Assembly (NCBI RefSeq): GCF_023284025.1 | Contig: NZ_JAKIKR010000021.1 | Span: 1-64,000 of the forward strand | From: Shewanella abyssi | GTDB taxonomy: Bacteria > Pseudomonadota > Gammaproteobacteria > Enterobacterales > Shewanellaceae | Direction: 5' to 3' | Length of the DNA: 64,000 nucleotides | Part shown: positions 21,098 to 31,603 of the stretch, in pieces | How positions within the stretch are numbered: position 1 is the first letter of the stretch | How the letters are laid out: the number at the start of each line of letters is the position of its first letter | Notes under the pieces: generated by a model | What the model saw: only the letters and a program-made list of their open reading frames with translations | What the model was told of the DNA's origin: nothing | Databases searched by the model: none | Translations under genes and position numbers: made by a program

Positions 21098-22363
21098 ATG
21101 AATTTATCAGAATTAAAAGACACACCGATTTCAGATTTAGTACAATTAGCCCAAGACATGAAGCTAGAAAATATGGCCCGCGCTCGCAAGCAGGACATTA
21201 TTTTCTCGATCCTAAAGGCCCACGCCAAAAGCGGTGAAGATATTTTCGGTGGCGGTGTATTAGAGATTTTGCAGGACGGTTTTGGTTTCCTACGTAGCTC
21301 TGATGGCTCTTATTTAGCGGGTCCTGATGATATTTATATCTCACCTAGCCAAATTCGTCGCTTCAACATGCGTACTGGTGACAGCATTTTTGGCAAGATC
21401 CGCCCGCCAAAAGAGGGCGAGCGTTATTTTGCTCTGCTAAAAGTGACCGAAGTTAACTTCGATAAGCCTGAAAACTCTCGCAACAAGATCCTGTTTGAAA
21501 ACCTAACGCCACTGCATGCTGAAGAACGTATGCGTATGGAACGTGGTAATGGCTCAACCGAAGATATCACTTCACGTATTCTCGACCTATGCTCTCCTAT
21601 CGGTAAAGGTCAACGTGGTTTGATTGTTGCGCCGCCAAAAGCGGGTAAAACACTATTACTGCAAAACATGGCGCAAAGCATTGCTTATAACAACCCAGAT
21701 GTTGTGCTAATGGTACTGCTCATTGACGAACGTCCTGAAGAAGTCACCGAAATGCAACGCATGGTGAAAGGTGAAGTGATTGCTTCTACTTTCGATGAGC
21801 CAGCGAGCCGTCACGTACAAGTGGCTGAGATGGTCATTGAGAAAGCTAAACGCCTAGTTGAGCATAAGAAAGACGTGGTTATCTTACTCGACTCGATTAC
21901 CCGTCTTGCGCGTGCTTATAACACTGTAATCCCATCATCAGGTAAAGTTCTTACCGGTGGTGTTGATGCTAATGCATTGCACCGTCCTAAGCGCTTCTTT
22001 GGTGCTGCGCGTAACATCGAACATGGTGGTAGCTTAACCATTATCGCTACTGCGTTGGTTGATACCGGCTCTAAGATGGACGAAGTTATTTACGAAGAGT
22101 TTAAAGGTACCGGTAACCAAGAGTTACACCTTTCTCGTAAAGCCGCTGAAAAACGCGTATTCCCAGCGATTGATTTCAACCGCTCAGGAACACGTCGTGA
22201 AGAGAAGCTCACCACGCCAGACGAACTGCAGAAAATGTGGATCTTGCGTAAGATCTTGCATCCAATGGATGAAGTCTCTGGCATGGAATTCTTAATCGAC
22301 AAGTTGGCAATGACCAAGACTAACAATGAATTCTTTACTGCAATGAAACGCGCTAAGAGCTAA
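21098..22363 (+). CDS. rho: Transcription termination factor Rho
   Basis: 421 residues aligning end to end with E. coli Rho (419): [14 protein letters not shown] start, RNA-binding cold-shock-like domain with GFGFLRS, Walker A APPKAGKT, Walker [17 protein letters not shown], and the [20 protein letters not shown] block. It is a hexameric RNA helicase terminating untranslated transcripts. The ATG at 21098 matches the family start; a GTG seven codons upstream is possible but adds residues not found in Rho. No clear Shine-Dalgarno precedes 21098, perhaps reflecting regulated translation. Confidence 0.97.
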   Translation: MNLSELKDTPISDLVQLAQDMKLENMARARKQDIIFSILKAHAKSGEDIFGGGVLEILQDGFGFLRSSDGSYLAGPDDIYISPSQIRRFNMRTGDSIFGKIRPPKEGERYFALLKVTEVNFDKPENSRNKILFENLTPLHAEERMRMERGNGSTEDITSRILDLCSPIGKGQRGLIVAPPKAGKTLLLQNMAQSIAYNNPDVVLMVLLIDERPEEVTEMQRMVKGEVIASTFDEPASRHVQVAEMVIEKAKRLVEHKKDVVILLDSITRLARAYNTVIPSSGKVLTGGVDANALHRPKRFFGAARNIEHGGSLTIIATALVDTGSKMDEVIYEEFKGTGNQELHLSRKAAEKRVFPAIDFNRSGTRREEKLTTPDELQKMWILRKILHPMDEVSGMEFLIDKLAMTKTNNEFFTAMKRAKS

Positions 22364-22396
22364 ATCTACTAGGACTTAGCTAGCGTCATCAGCTGC

Positions 22397-22425
22397 AAAA
22401 AAAACCGCATTTATGCGGTTTTTTT
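22397..22425. terminator. Terminator after rho, usable from both strands
   Basis: A run of eight A, CCGCAT (22405-22410), loop TT, ATGCGG (22413-22418) and a run of seven T. The A and T tracts on the two sides let it stop both rho and the convergent LysR-GNAT gene. Confidence 0.9.
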
Positions 22426-22441
22426 ATGCCTGTTTTATCCC

Positions 22442-22467
22442 CATCCTGAAGATGCATCTTCAGGATG
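22442..22467. repeat. 26-bp perfect palindrome between rho and the LysR-GNAT gene
   Basis: CATCCTGAAGATG (22442-22454) is followed immediately by its exact reverse complement (22455-22467), with no spacer. It lacks a T tract, so it is not a standard terminator; a protein-binding dyad or a repeat unit is possible. Confidence 0.75.
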
Positions 22468-22499
22468 AGGATATATGTAATTCAGCGTTATTTTTATCG

Positions 22500-23897
22500 T
22501 CAGTCGAGTATTTTTCGCATAAAGACTCTAACCAGCCCAAACGATTCATCTCGCTCTTCCGTCGCAATCGACCAGCCCTGTTTCTGATAGAAATTAAGCG
22601 CTTGCTCATTAGCTTTAAAGGTTTCTAATCGCAGATGCTCATAGCCTTGCGCGTGTTGCATAGCTTCAACTTGTGCCAATAAATAACCGCCCAAGCCCGT
22701 GCCTTGCAACTGAGGTTTAATCATCAAACTATGGATAAAGCCCTCTTCTGCAGCGCAGTAACCCTGTATTGTTCCGTCAACCTCAAGTACCACGATATCT
22801 TCAAGGTGTTGGTTGATCTCTCTGTCTGAGCCGCCGCCATTGATAAACCAGTCAACGCCTTCATCACCTAAGAAAGAGCGATAACACTTGTCTATCGTCT
22901 CCTTCGCTAACCTCTTTATCCTGTCTAAATCTGCACTACTCGCTTGTCTCACGCTCTTCATTGGTTGCCTGTTTGGAATGTTTTTAATCAATCTGTTATT
23001 TGTTCGCGCCAGCCACGCTTTTGTGCGCGTCCTTAACATGTCTCTCAGTAGCAATACCACAGGGGTTACATGCTCGCGGCCAGGACACACAAGATACAAG
23101 TCAGCATCTTCACCCACATAGTCTGTTAGCATCGGAATGAGTCGCCCAGCTTCAATGTCATCGGTTAAATCAAGCCAAGACTTAAACACAACCCCCTGAC
23201 CCGCTACCGCCCAACGGCGTGCAATATCAGCATCATTACAGGTGCGATTAGAGCTCACTCTTACTTTATGTTGCTGACCCTCTTTACTGAAAAACCATTG
23301 ATCATGGGTACGTTCATCTAACATAAAAAACAAGCAATTATGTTGTTGTAGCTGCTCTAGAGAATGAACCGCGCCCATACGTTCAATGTACTCAGGGGAA
23401 GCGCATAGCACTCGCTTAGCGTCACAGATTTTAAAGGCCACCAGCGATGAATCTTTAGGTTTACCTGAGCGCAAAGCAACATCAATTTTGTCTCGATAAA
23501 AATCCGATAAATTATCGCCAATATGAAGTCGTAGATTAAGTTCTGGGTATTTCGCAAGAAACTCATCGAGCCAAGGCAAAACAACATTACGGCCTACGTC
23601 CGAGGGGACTGCCAGACTCACGGTGCCGGAAATCTGCGTCAAACTTGAGTTTATGGCCCGTTGCCCCATATCAAGATCGGCTAATGCCGAACGACAATGG
23701 ATCAAATACCGCTCACCCGCATCCGTTAATCTCAGGCTGCGAGTACTGCGAATAAATAGCGTGGTACCAAGTTCCTTCTCTAACCTTTTAAGCCCGGCAC
23801 TTGCCACCGCGGATGAGATATCCAACTCCACAGCAGCGCCCGTTAGGCTGCCACAATCAGCAACTCTCACAAAAAGGGTTAGATCGTTTAGCTGCAT
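22500..23897 (-). CDS. LysR-type regulator fused to a GNAT acetyltransferase domain
   Basis: 465 residues. Residues 1-60 are a LysR winged helix (MQLNDLTLFVRVADCGSLTGAA...LDISSAVASAGLKRLEKELGTTLF.RSTRSLRLTDAG), and about 88-300 is the LysR effector domain of the CrgA/DmlR-like group. After a short linker, residues about 313-465 form a GNAT domain with acetyl-CoA motif A (LMIKPQLQGTGLGGYLL, Q-x-x-G-x-G) and the C-terminal ALNFYQKQGW signature. Ordinary LysR proteins are about 300 residues, so this is a true in-frame fusion. A weakly supported internal ATG (reverse strand, 22961) could also yield the GNAT part alone. Regulon and acetyl acceptor are unknown. Confidence 0.88.
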   Translation of the reverse strand: MQLNDLTLFVRVADCGSLTGAAVELDISSAVASAGLKRLEKELGTTLFIRSTRSLRLTDAGERYLIHCRSALADLDMGQRAINSSLTQISGTVSLAVPSDVGRNVVLPWLDEFLAKYPELNLRLHIGDNLSDFYRDKIDVALRSGKPKDSSLVAFKICDAKRVLCASPEYIERMGAVHSLEQLQQHNCLFFMLDERTHDQWFFSKEGQQHKVRVSSNRTCNDADIARRWAVAGQGVVFKSWLDLTDDIEAGRLIPMLTDYVGEDADLYLVCPGREHVTPVVLLLRDMLRTRTKAWLARTNNRLIKNIPNRQPMKSVRQASSADLDRIKRLAKETIDKCYRSFLGDEGVDWFINGGGSDREINQHLEDIVVLEVDGTIQGYCAAEEGFIHSLMIKPQLQGTGLGGYLLAQVEAMQHAQGYEHLRLETFKANEQALNFYQKQGWSIATEERDESFGLVRVFMRKILD

Positions 23898-23967
23898 TTT
23901 TATTCCCTTATTTACCGAGATGTCATCTGATTTAATTGTAGATAATCATTCTACAACCATCAGCAAC

Positions 23968-23997
23968 AAAAAAGCCTACAAAAATGTAGGCTTTTTA
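23968..23997 (-). terminator. Terminator after frdB
   Basis: AAAAAGCCTACA (23969-23980), loop AAAA, TGTAGGCTTTTTA. On the minus strand it closes the frd operon before the LysR-GNAT promoter; A and T runs on both sides make it nearly symmetrical. Confidence 0.85.
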
Positions 23998-24056
23998 ATG
24001 TCAGGAACATTTATGCCACGCCCCATGGATGGCAAGGCGTGCTAATTATGTCTATT

Positions 24057-24803
24057 TCACGAAATCAATGTGACTGCCATTTTTCGTCTTAGATAGGCAA
24101 TCTGCTGCATATGCGGCAAATCTTTAGGGCAGTTATCTTGGCAACCCAGCAAGGTCATGCAGCCAAAGACACCGTCTTGATTACCGATAACATGGTAAAA
24201 ATCTTCAAGCTCACGGCCATCGCGGCTATCAAGTTCAAAGCGTGCCAGTTTCATCATGCCGACAGCACCGACAAAGGTGTCACGCATCTGTGCAGTCGCA
24301 CAAGCCGATACACATACGCCACACTCGACGCAGCGTTCAAGCTCATAAAGCTTGGCCGCTTCCGCGGGATCCATCGGTGCTTCTAAACGGTGAACATCCA
24401 TATCATCACTGATAGGGTGTAGCCATAGCTTCAAGCGCTCAGCCAGCTCACGCATAAATTTACCGGTATTAACCGACAAATCACCAATCAATTCAAACCC
24501 AGGGAGTGGCATCAACATGATGTCACCTTTCGGATACTTGCTGGTTAATGTGCGGCAAGCCAGCGTTGGAAATCCATTGATCACCATAGCGCAGCTACCA
24601 CAAATACCAGCACGACAAACAAAGTCAAACTGCAGCGAGGTATCTTGCTCTTCACGCAAGCGGTTAAGCGCAATAAATACCGTCATACCCGGTGTTTCTT
24701 CAAGCTGGTATTTCACCATTTTAGGCTTGTCGCCCGGCTCTTGTGGGTCATAGCGGAATATATTAAAGGTTAACATCCGGCCTTTGGGGGCTTGTTGGCT
24801 CAT
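24057..24803 (-). CDS. frdB: Fumarate reductase/succinate dehydrogenase iron-sulfur subunit
   Basis: 248 residues with ligands for three clusters in the standard order: [2Fe-2S] in [21 protein letters not shown], [4Fe-4S] in [11 protein letters not shown], and [3Fe-4S] in [17 protein letters not shown]. It carries electrons between the haem subunit(s) and the flavoprotein. Its start overlaps the frdA stop by four bases, so translation is coupled. The type-B context (di-haem cytochrome b upstream, no FrdD) groups it with epsilonproteobacterial quinol:fumarate reductases rather than E. coli FrdABCD. Confidence 0.93.
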   Translation of the reverse strand: MSQQAPKGRMLTFNIFRYDPQEPGDKPKMVKYQLEETPGMTVFIALNRLREEQDTSLQFDFVCRAGICGSCAMVINGFPTLACRTLTSKYPKGDIMLMPLPGFELIGDLSVNTGKFMRELAERLKLWLHPISDDMDVHRLEAPMDPAEAAKLYELERCVECGVCVSACATAQMRDTFVGAVGMMKLARFELDSRDGRELEDFYHVIGNQDGVFGCMTLLGCQDNCPKDLPHMQQIAYLRRKMAVTLIS

Positions 24804-26797
24804 TTGGCCTCTCCTGCAACTTGCTGTTGTAACATTTCACTTAAACGTTCATTCTTGGGCGTTAATGCCTCTGGAACCTCAAAAGGCATCAGTGCATTTT
24901 GTCTTTCGTGCCGGTCGGCATCATCACCTAATTGGCTCAACACTGCAGTGATCTGCAGCTCGCGTTTTTCGGTATCTGGATGCGCTATGGCATTGTTAAT
25001 TCCGTAACCACGATACCCTGGTGGTAGCTCCATCTTCATCACATCAAGCTGTTCATATTCCAGCGTCGGCGATAACGCTTCTGCATCGGGCCAGCTTGCT
25101 AGCGTACGATTTAGCCAGTCTTTATCATTACGCTGCGGGAAATCTTCACGAGCGTGTGCACCGCGGCTCTCAGTACGTGCTGCCGCGCCAGCAGCAACTG
25201 TTAGTGCCACTTTCAGCATACGTTTAACTCGCAGCGCTTCTACAAGCTCTGGGTTAGCGTGGCGCTTTTTACATTTAAGGCCTAACGCATTAGCGCGCTT
25301 AAGCAACTCTTGTAGTTCATTAACCGCTTTTTCAAGCTCGGGGCCGTTACGGAAAATGCCCACGTAATCCATCATGATCCGCTGCATCTGCTTTTTCAGC
25401 TCAAACGGACTTTCAGTGCCGTCACCATCGATTAATTCATCAATTTCGTTTTGCACTTTGCCAACAAAAGACTCAACCAGACCAGTATCAATCTCTAAGG
25501 TATTCTGCTGGCAGAAATCAGCAACGTACTTGCCGATAATCATGCCGCCGACAACAGTTTCAGCCAGCGAGTTGCCGCCGAGTCGGTTAAAACCATGCAT
25601 ATCCCAACAAGCAGCTTCGCCCACACTAAATAGGCCTTTTAACTGTGGATTCTGCCCTGTTGCATCGGTGCGAATACCGCCCATTGAATAATGCTGAGTG
25701 GGGCGTACAGGGATCCAATCTTTAGCGGGATCTATGCCTAAAAAGTTCTCACAGATCTCTTTCACTTCACGCAAGTTAGTCTCAACGTGCTTACGGCCAA
25801 GCAAGGTGATATCAAGCCATAAGTGCGGCCCATAAGGGCTATCAACACCCTTACCCTTGCGCATATGTTCAGTCATGCGGCGCGATACTACATCACGGGA
25901 TGCCAGCTCTTTCTTTTCTGGCTCGTAATCTGGCATAAAGCGGTGACCATCTTTATCTCGCAGGAGACCACCATCACCGCGACAACCCTCTGTCGTTAAG
26001 ATCCCAACCGGCACGATAGCGGTAGGATGGAACTGTACAGCTTCCATGTTACCGAGCTTGACCACCCCGGTTTCTAGCGCCAGTGCTTGGCCTATTCCTT
26101 CACAGATAATGGCATTGGTAGACACTTCATAAATACGACCGTAACCACCAGTGGCAATCGTGGTTGACTTAGCAACATAGGCACGTAGTTCACCCGTTAT
26201 CAAACAGCGGGCAACCACACCGTGGCAGCGTTCACCATCATGGATAAGCGACAGCGCTTCCATACGCTCATGCACCGGTATATCCATCGATATCGCTTTG
26301 TTATCGACGGCATATAATAACGAGTGGCCGGTACCATCAGCGGTGTAACAGGTGCGCCATTTTTTGGTACCACCAAAGTCACGGGCATTGATTAAACCGT
26401 GTGCCTCCTCAGCCTCTTCGATAGTGACTTTCTCAGCGTTAACGACCACTTGCCGTGGGCCTTTAGTTACACGGGTCCAAGGTACGCCCCAGTTCGCCAG
26501 TTCACGCACCGCTTTAGGTGCACAATGAGCAAACATGCGCGCCACCTCTTGATCGCAGCCCCAATCCGATCCTTTTACCGTGTCTTGGAAATGCACATCT
26601 TCATCATCTCCCATACCTTTGACGGTATTGCCCAAACTTGCTTGCATGCCACCTTGCGCAGCAGCCGAATGCGACCGCTTAGCAGGGATTAATGACAACA
26701 CAACAGTATCTAGCCCACGCTCTTTTGAAGCGATAGCTACTCGTAATCCAGCAAGTCCAGCGCCGATCACTAACGAATCGGTATATATCAGTTTCAC
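24800..26797 (-). CDS. frdA: Fumarate reductase/succinate dehydrogenase flavoprotein subunit
   Basis: 665 residues. Near the N-terminus is the FAD-binding [15 protein letters not shown], and the covalent FAD histidine is in [11 protein letters not shown], at residue 43, the same number as in Wolinella succinogenes FrdA. Catalytic residues sit in [23 protein letters not shown] and in [14 protein letters not shown]. It reduces fumarate with electrons from quinol, or the reverse. No signal peptide, so the active site faces the cytoplasm, unlike the periplasmic FccA fumarate reductase of Shewanella. Confidence 0.94.
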   Translation of the reverse strand: MKLIYTDSLVIGAGLAGLRVAIASKERGLDTVVLSLIPAKRSHSAAAQGGMQASLGNTVKGMGDDEDVHFQDTVKGSDWGCDQEVARMFAHCAPKAVRELANWGVPWTRVTKGPRQVVVNAEKVTIEEAEEAHGLINARDFGGTKKWRTCYTADGTGHSLLYAVDNKAISMDIPVHERMEALSLIHDGERCHGVVARCLITGELRAYVAKSTTIATGGYGRIYEVSTNAIICEGIGQALALETGVVKLGNMEAVQFHPTAIVPVGILTTEGCRGDGGLLRDKDGHRFMPDYEPEKKELASRDVVSRRMTEHMRKGKGVDSPYGPHLWLDITLLGRKHVETNLREVKEICENFLGIDPAKDWIPVRPTQHYSMGGIRTDATGQNPQLKGLFSVGEAACWDMHGFNRLGGNSLAETVVGGMIIGKYVADFCQQNTLEIDTGLVESFVGKVQNEIDELIDGDGTESPFELKKQMQRIMMDYVGIFRNGPELEKAVNELQELLKRANALGLKCKKRHANPELVEALRVKRMLKVALTVAAGAAARTESRGAHAREDFPQRNDKDWLNRTLASWPDAEALSPTLEYEQLDVMKMELPPGYRGYGINNAIAHPDTEKRELQITAVLSQLGDDADRHERQNALMPFEVPEALTPKNERLSEMLQQQVAGEAK

Positions 26798-26907
26798 ACG
26801 TGCTCCTTAAGCGGCTGCAGAGTCAATTTATGGTTATAACGACAATTATATTTACTCAGTTTTAATTGCTGAGTTTTGATTTCTGAGTATTGTTGTAATC
26901 CGTTTAT

Positions 26908-27585
26908 CTACGAAGCATTTGCGTAAGGCAAAAATGCCAGCAGTGAAGCAATGCCTACCACGATAAAAATGGCGCTGACAATACTCTTAATCTTTTTCAG
27001 TCTGTTGCGGCTATTGAGATCCCTAGCTGCGCCCCACTTAACGGCAACTCGATAGACACCTATCGCCGCATGTAGCTCAACACAAAACAGTAACGGCAGA
27101 TACAGCAGCCATACGCCCTGTTGCCAAATTCTATCGGCGCTACCATGAGGGCCAATCGTTTCCGGTGCGGAGCCAATAAGCCACAAATGCACTGGCAGCA
27201 TTAAAAAAATCAACACGCCTGTGGCAGCTTGCCAGACCCACAGACGAGTATCGCCGTGGTTAACAATGTTGAGTTGCCGCTTTAGCGCTTTTTGCTGACG
27301 AAGATTAAGCGGCATTTTGTGCGCCGCAACCAGTACATGAACTAAAACGATAGCGGCAATAACCACTGCAATGACCGACACTACCCAAGGGTAACCATGG
27401 CCGTCAGCCGATAAAAAACTCAACTCCATGGTGTTAGCTACCCATGTCATCGCCTGTTCACCCAATAATATCGATGACACTAATAACAGATGCGTCCACA
27501 GAAATACGGCAAGCACGACACCACTTGCACTTTGGCTTATATCAAGCCAACCACTTAGTTTTTCGCGATTTTTTATTATTCTCAT
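26908..27585 (-). CDS. frdC: Fumarate reductase di-haem cytochrome b subunit, paralogue 2
   Basis: 225 residues, five membrane helices. By comparison with Wolinella FrdC, the haem b ligands are H32, H83, H133 and H172. The quinol-oxidising glutamate (Wolinella E66) corresponds to E54. The proton-pathway glutamate two residues before the last haem histidine (Wolinella E180) is present as E170 in CVELHAAIGVYR. It is clearly homologous to the next gene upstream in the operon (shared SSILLG, GHG.P, IGPH.SADR and VYRVAVKWG). Which of the two cytochromes partners FrdAB is not decidable from sequence. Confidence 0.88.
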   Translation of the reverse strand: MRIIKNREKLSGWLDISQSASGVVLAVFLWTHLLLVSSILLGEQAMTWVANTMELSFLSADGHGYPWVVSVIAVVIAAIVLVHVLVAAHKMPLNLRQQKALKRQLNIVNHGDTRLWVWQAATGVLIFLMLPVHLWLIGSAPETIGPHGSADRIWQQGVWLLYLPLLFCVELHAAIGVYRVAVKWGAARDLNSRNRLKKIKSIVSAIFIVVGIASLLAFLPYANAS

Positions 27586-27735
27586 TCGCTTCCCTATCTA
27601 TGTTGTTGATTTTTCGTATAACGACATTGATACCAATGTCGCTCACAAATAACTTTTCAACAGTGAGGTAGATCAACAAAAAAGTGATTAATCCAGCTGC
27701 AGCTAATTTATCTATTAAGGATTTAGCAACAGCTT

Positions 27736-28467
27736 CTAACTTGGGCGATAAGCTTCAACAGGTAAGTTCAAATCACTACCAATGATTAAATATGAGATAA
27801 GGCTAAGCAGGCCGATAGCGATAAGGTAAACAATTAAACCCTTAGCCAACTTACGCAGACCCGTGCGCTTAGTGGTTAAACCCCACTTAACTGCAACGCG
27901 GTAAAGACCTATCATGGCGTGGATCACCACAGCTGGCAGTAATAAGGCGTATAGCAACCAAGCATTTTGGTTATAGACTCTGTCAGCCGAAAGATGTGGA
28001 CCAATCTCAGGATTTGCTATCATGGTAAAAAGATGGACAGGTACAAGGAAGAACAACACAAAACCGGTAATCAGCTGCCAGAACCATGCATGGCTGTCTT
28101 TATGGTTAATCACCGACATATGGCGTCTAAGTGCGCGCCACTGCCCGAGTTGAGCAGGAAAGCGACGTAATGCCACTGCGGCATGCGCCATCACCACTAG
28201 CAACATAAACACTGAAAAAATCTTAGTGACTATCGGGAAGCCATGTCCGGTTGAACTAAACATGCCCCCTTCAAGAAATTGCACTACCGTATAAAACGCC
28301 TCTTTCCCCAGCAAGATGCTAGATTCAAAATGCAGATGCGCTAACAGAAAGCAGCCCATCAATACCCCGGTGATGCTTTGTATTTTGTCCGCTTTAGCTG
28401 ATGCGGGATGTCCGGTTGTGCTTACGTAGGATGCTAACATGGTAGTTATCTTGTTTATCTTGTGCAT
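27736..28467 (-). CDS. frdC: Fumarate reductase di-haem cytochrome b subunit, paralogue 1
   Basis: 243 residues with five membrane helices and a 20-30 residue N-terminal extension. Predicted haem ligands are H44, H95, H145 and H183, close in spacing to Wolinella FrdC (44, 93, 143, 182). The quinol-site glutamate is kept at E66. The position of the proton-pathway glutamate is valine here (AVVIHAMIG), unlike its paralogue. It is the first gene of the frd unit and lies 150 bases ahead of the second cytochrome. Two CRP-like sequences lie upstream. Confidence 0.88.
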   Translation of the reverse strand: MHKINKITTMLASYVSTTGHPASAKADKIQSITGVLMGCFLLAHLHFESSILLGKEAFYTVVQFLEGGMFSSTGHGFPIVTKIFSVFMLLVVMAHAAVALRRFPAQLGQWRALRRHMSVINHKDSHAWFWQLITGFVLFFLVPVHLFTMIANPEIGPHLSADRVYNQNAWLLYALLLPAVVIHAMIGLYRVAVKWGLTTKRTGLRKLAKGLIVYLIAIGLLSLISYLIIGSDLNLPVEAYRPS

Positions 28468-28822
28468 AGGCGTGGGATTTACACTCTAGCAAGTTGTTAA
28501 TCACCTCGTTGCAGCAGCATTTTCAATCGTGACCTTGCTCACCCTTTTTTGGGTAGCTATTAGAGTTAGATCACAAACAAAGCATCTAATTAAGAACGGT
28601 GGTCATACCTTTTAACCACATATTTTCAGCAACTTGAACTCACATTTCAAACAGAACAATCTAGTTATAGTTTGGTAGAACATTGCAGCAGCGAGCTAGT
28701 GATAAGTCTCTAATTGCGCAAGTGAAACAGTGATTAAAGCCCATTAAACTCCCACTGAATCCTGCATCTTTAGGTAAGATGGGTATACAATACGCCGATA
28801 TATGTAGCTAACGAGAATTCTC
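28468..28822. other. Divergent spacer frd/prmA
   Basis: 355 bases without a gene. Besides the CRP-like boxes, the right end has TATACAAT (28784-28791) as a possible -10 for prmA, about 30 bases before its start, without a good -35. Confidence 0.35.
28528..28575 (-). promoter_or_regulatory. Two CRP-like boxes upstream of the frd operon
   Basis: CGTGACCTTGCTCACC (28528-28543) keeps the GTGA-N6-TCAC core of the CRP consensus. TTAGAGTTAGATCACA (28560-28575) keeps one full TCACA arm and part of the other. Each matches 8 of the 10 core positions. They lie about 60 and 95 bases before the first frd start. CRP controls anaerobic respiration in Shewanella, which makes these plausible; they are inferred by eye only. 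Confidence 0.4.
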
Positions 28823-29704
28823 ATGCCTTGGATCCAACTAAGAATTGATACCGACGGTCCACACGCAGACGCGCTTAGCGATCAGCTGATGGAAGAAGGG
28901 TCAATCTCCATTACCTTCGAAGACGGTAAAGACACCCCTATCTATGAGCCTACTTTAGGTGAGACACCACTGTGGAACCACACGGTGATCATTGCACTAT
29001 TTGAGGCCGACCACGACTTAGCCCCAGTGGTTGAACGGCTAAAGCTGCTACCTTATCTAGGTGAAAACTTCGGCCATAAGATAGAGCAAGTTGAAGACAA
29101 AGACTGGGAACGCGAATGGATGGATAACTTCCACCCAATAAAGTTTGGTGACAGATTATGGATCTGCCCAAGCTGGCGTGAAATCCCCGATCCTACCGCG
29201 GTCAACGTGATCCTAGATCCCGGCCTTGCCTTCGGTACAGGTACCCACCCAACGACGGCTTTATGCTTAGAGTGGCTAGATGGACTCGAATTCCACAATA
29301 AAGAGGTTATCGACTTTGGTTGTGGCTCAGGCATTCTCGCGGTCGCAGCGCTCAAGCTAGGTGCTGAGCGTGTAACAGGCATCGATATCGATTACCAAGC
29401 AATTGACGCGTCTAAAGCTAACGCAGAGCGTAACGGCGTACAAGATAGGCTTTCACTGTACCTGCCAGAAGACCAGCCCGCCGATCTAAAAGCTGACATC
29501 TTAGTCGCCAACATTCTTGCTGGCCCATTGCGTGAATTGGCGCCATTAATTGCCGAAAAAGTGAAACCTGGCGGCCAACTTGCCCTTTCTGGTCTACTAA
29601 AAGAACAAGCTGAAGAAGTTTCAGCCTTTTACAACCAGTGGTTCGACATGGATGCGCCTGCTCACAAAGACGACTGGAGCCGCTTGACAGGAATACGCAA
29701 ATAA
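28823..29704 (+). CDS. prmA: Ribosomal protein L11 methyltransferase
   Basis: 293 residues, the usual PrmA length. An N-terminal L11-recognition domain (MPWIQLRI..., about 1-55) joins by a helix to a SAM methyltransferase domain with [32 protein letters not shown] and [11 protein letters not shown]. It trimethylates L11 at several lysines and the N-terminus. ACGAGAATTCTC precedes the ATG. Like most gammaproteobacteria it lies just ahead of dusB-fis, but with a 150-base gap that has its own promoter. Confidence 0.96.
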   Translation: MPWIQLRIDTDGPHADALSDQLMEEGSISITFEDGKDTPIYEPTLGETPLWNHTVIIALFEADHDLAPVVERLKLLPYLGENFGHKIEQVEDKDWEREWMDNFHPIKFGDRLWICPSWREIPDPTAVNVILDPGLAFGTGTHPTTALCLEWLDGLEFHNKEVIDFGCGSGILAVAALKLGAERVTGIDIDYQAIDASKANAERNGVQDRLSLYLPEDQPADLKADILVANILAGPLRELAPLIAEKVKPGGQLALSGLLKEQAEEVSAFYNQWFDMDAPAHKDDWSRLTGIRK

Positions 29705-29793
29705 CGGTATTGAGCGGCGTACCCTGCGCCGCGACAGACTTCTCACCTCGCAAAAGTCAAGCAAAAAAGTTGCCCTCAGGTCATTTATTGACC

Positions 29794-29830
29794 TTTTCAC
29801 CGGCTTGAAAAAGACGTACTATAGCGCCCC
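29794..29830 (+). promoter_or_regulatory. Probable dusB-fis promoter with GC-rich discriminator
   Basis: TTTTCA (29794-29799), a 17-base spacer and TACTAT (29817-29822), followed by AGCGCCCC. A GC-rich stretch between -10 and start is typical of stringently controlled promoters, including fis in enterobacteria. Called by eye from sequence. Confidence 0.5.
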
Positions 29831-29855
29831 TTTGACGAGCAAGGTGATTTGATAA

Positions 29856-31147
<1,292 letters not shown>

Positions 31148-31173
31148 GAAGTAATTCTTAAGCTGTTGTATTG

Positions 31174-31209
31174 AAACGGGCTTTCCAGTGATGGAAAGCC
31201 CGTTTTTGT
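31174..31209 (+). terminator. Terminator after fis
   Basis: AAACGGGCTTTCC (31174-31186) and GGAAAGCCCGTTT (31193-31205), a perfect 13-bp stem with a 6-base loop and a T tail. Confidence 0.93.
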
Positions 31210-31603
31210 TGTCTGGTTACACTCAGTTATCACTCATTCGGCATTTCTCATAATAGCTAATCACCTCCTCCTATTCAGTCAGTCCAACGTTCAAGTCACA
31301 GCGCCGACTTAAAGCATTCATTTGCTTTAATCCAACACGAGATCTTACCCCATCAAATAAGGTTATCTTAATGAAGTTTGAAATGTACCCAGCCGAAGAG
31401 CAAAGGCCGAATAAACAGCATTAGCACTTAATTAGCCCAGTTAAGAAACGATCGTAGTTTTTTTGAAGCTCCTAACTCCCCGCTATACCCGTTTATATAA
31501 GCAGACTTGCCAAGTCATAGCCTCTCTATTTGCAGTTAAAAAACGCCTAACTGACTATAGCGACTACTATTAAAAATATAATAAGTCACACGGAAGCGCG
31601 AAT
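31210..31603 (+). other. Gene-free spacer before the glutamylation cluster
   Basis: About 390 bases with no convincing gene. A 17-codon frame (31371-31424) is too short to call. The stretch just before the ligase gene is AT-rich, and CGGAAGCG precedes the ATG; the promoter is not clear. Confidence 0.4.

Noticed and set aside
31371..31424. 17-codon frame between fis and the ligase gene with a weak AAGG upstream
   Set aside because: Too short and unsupported by any feature; could be chance.
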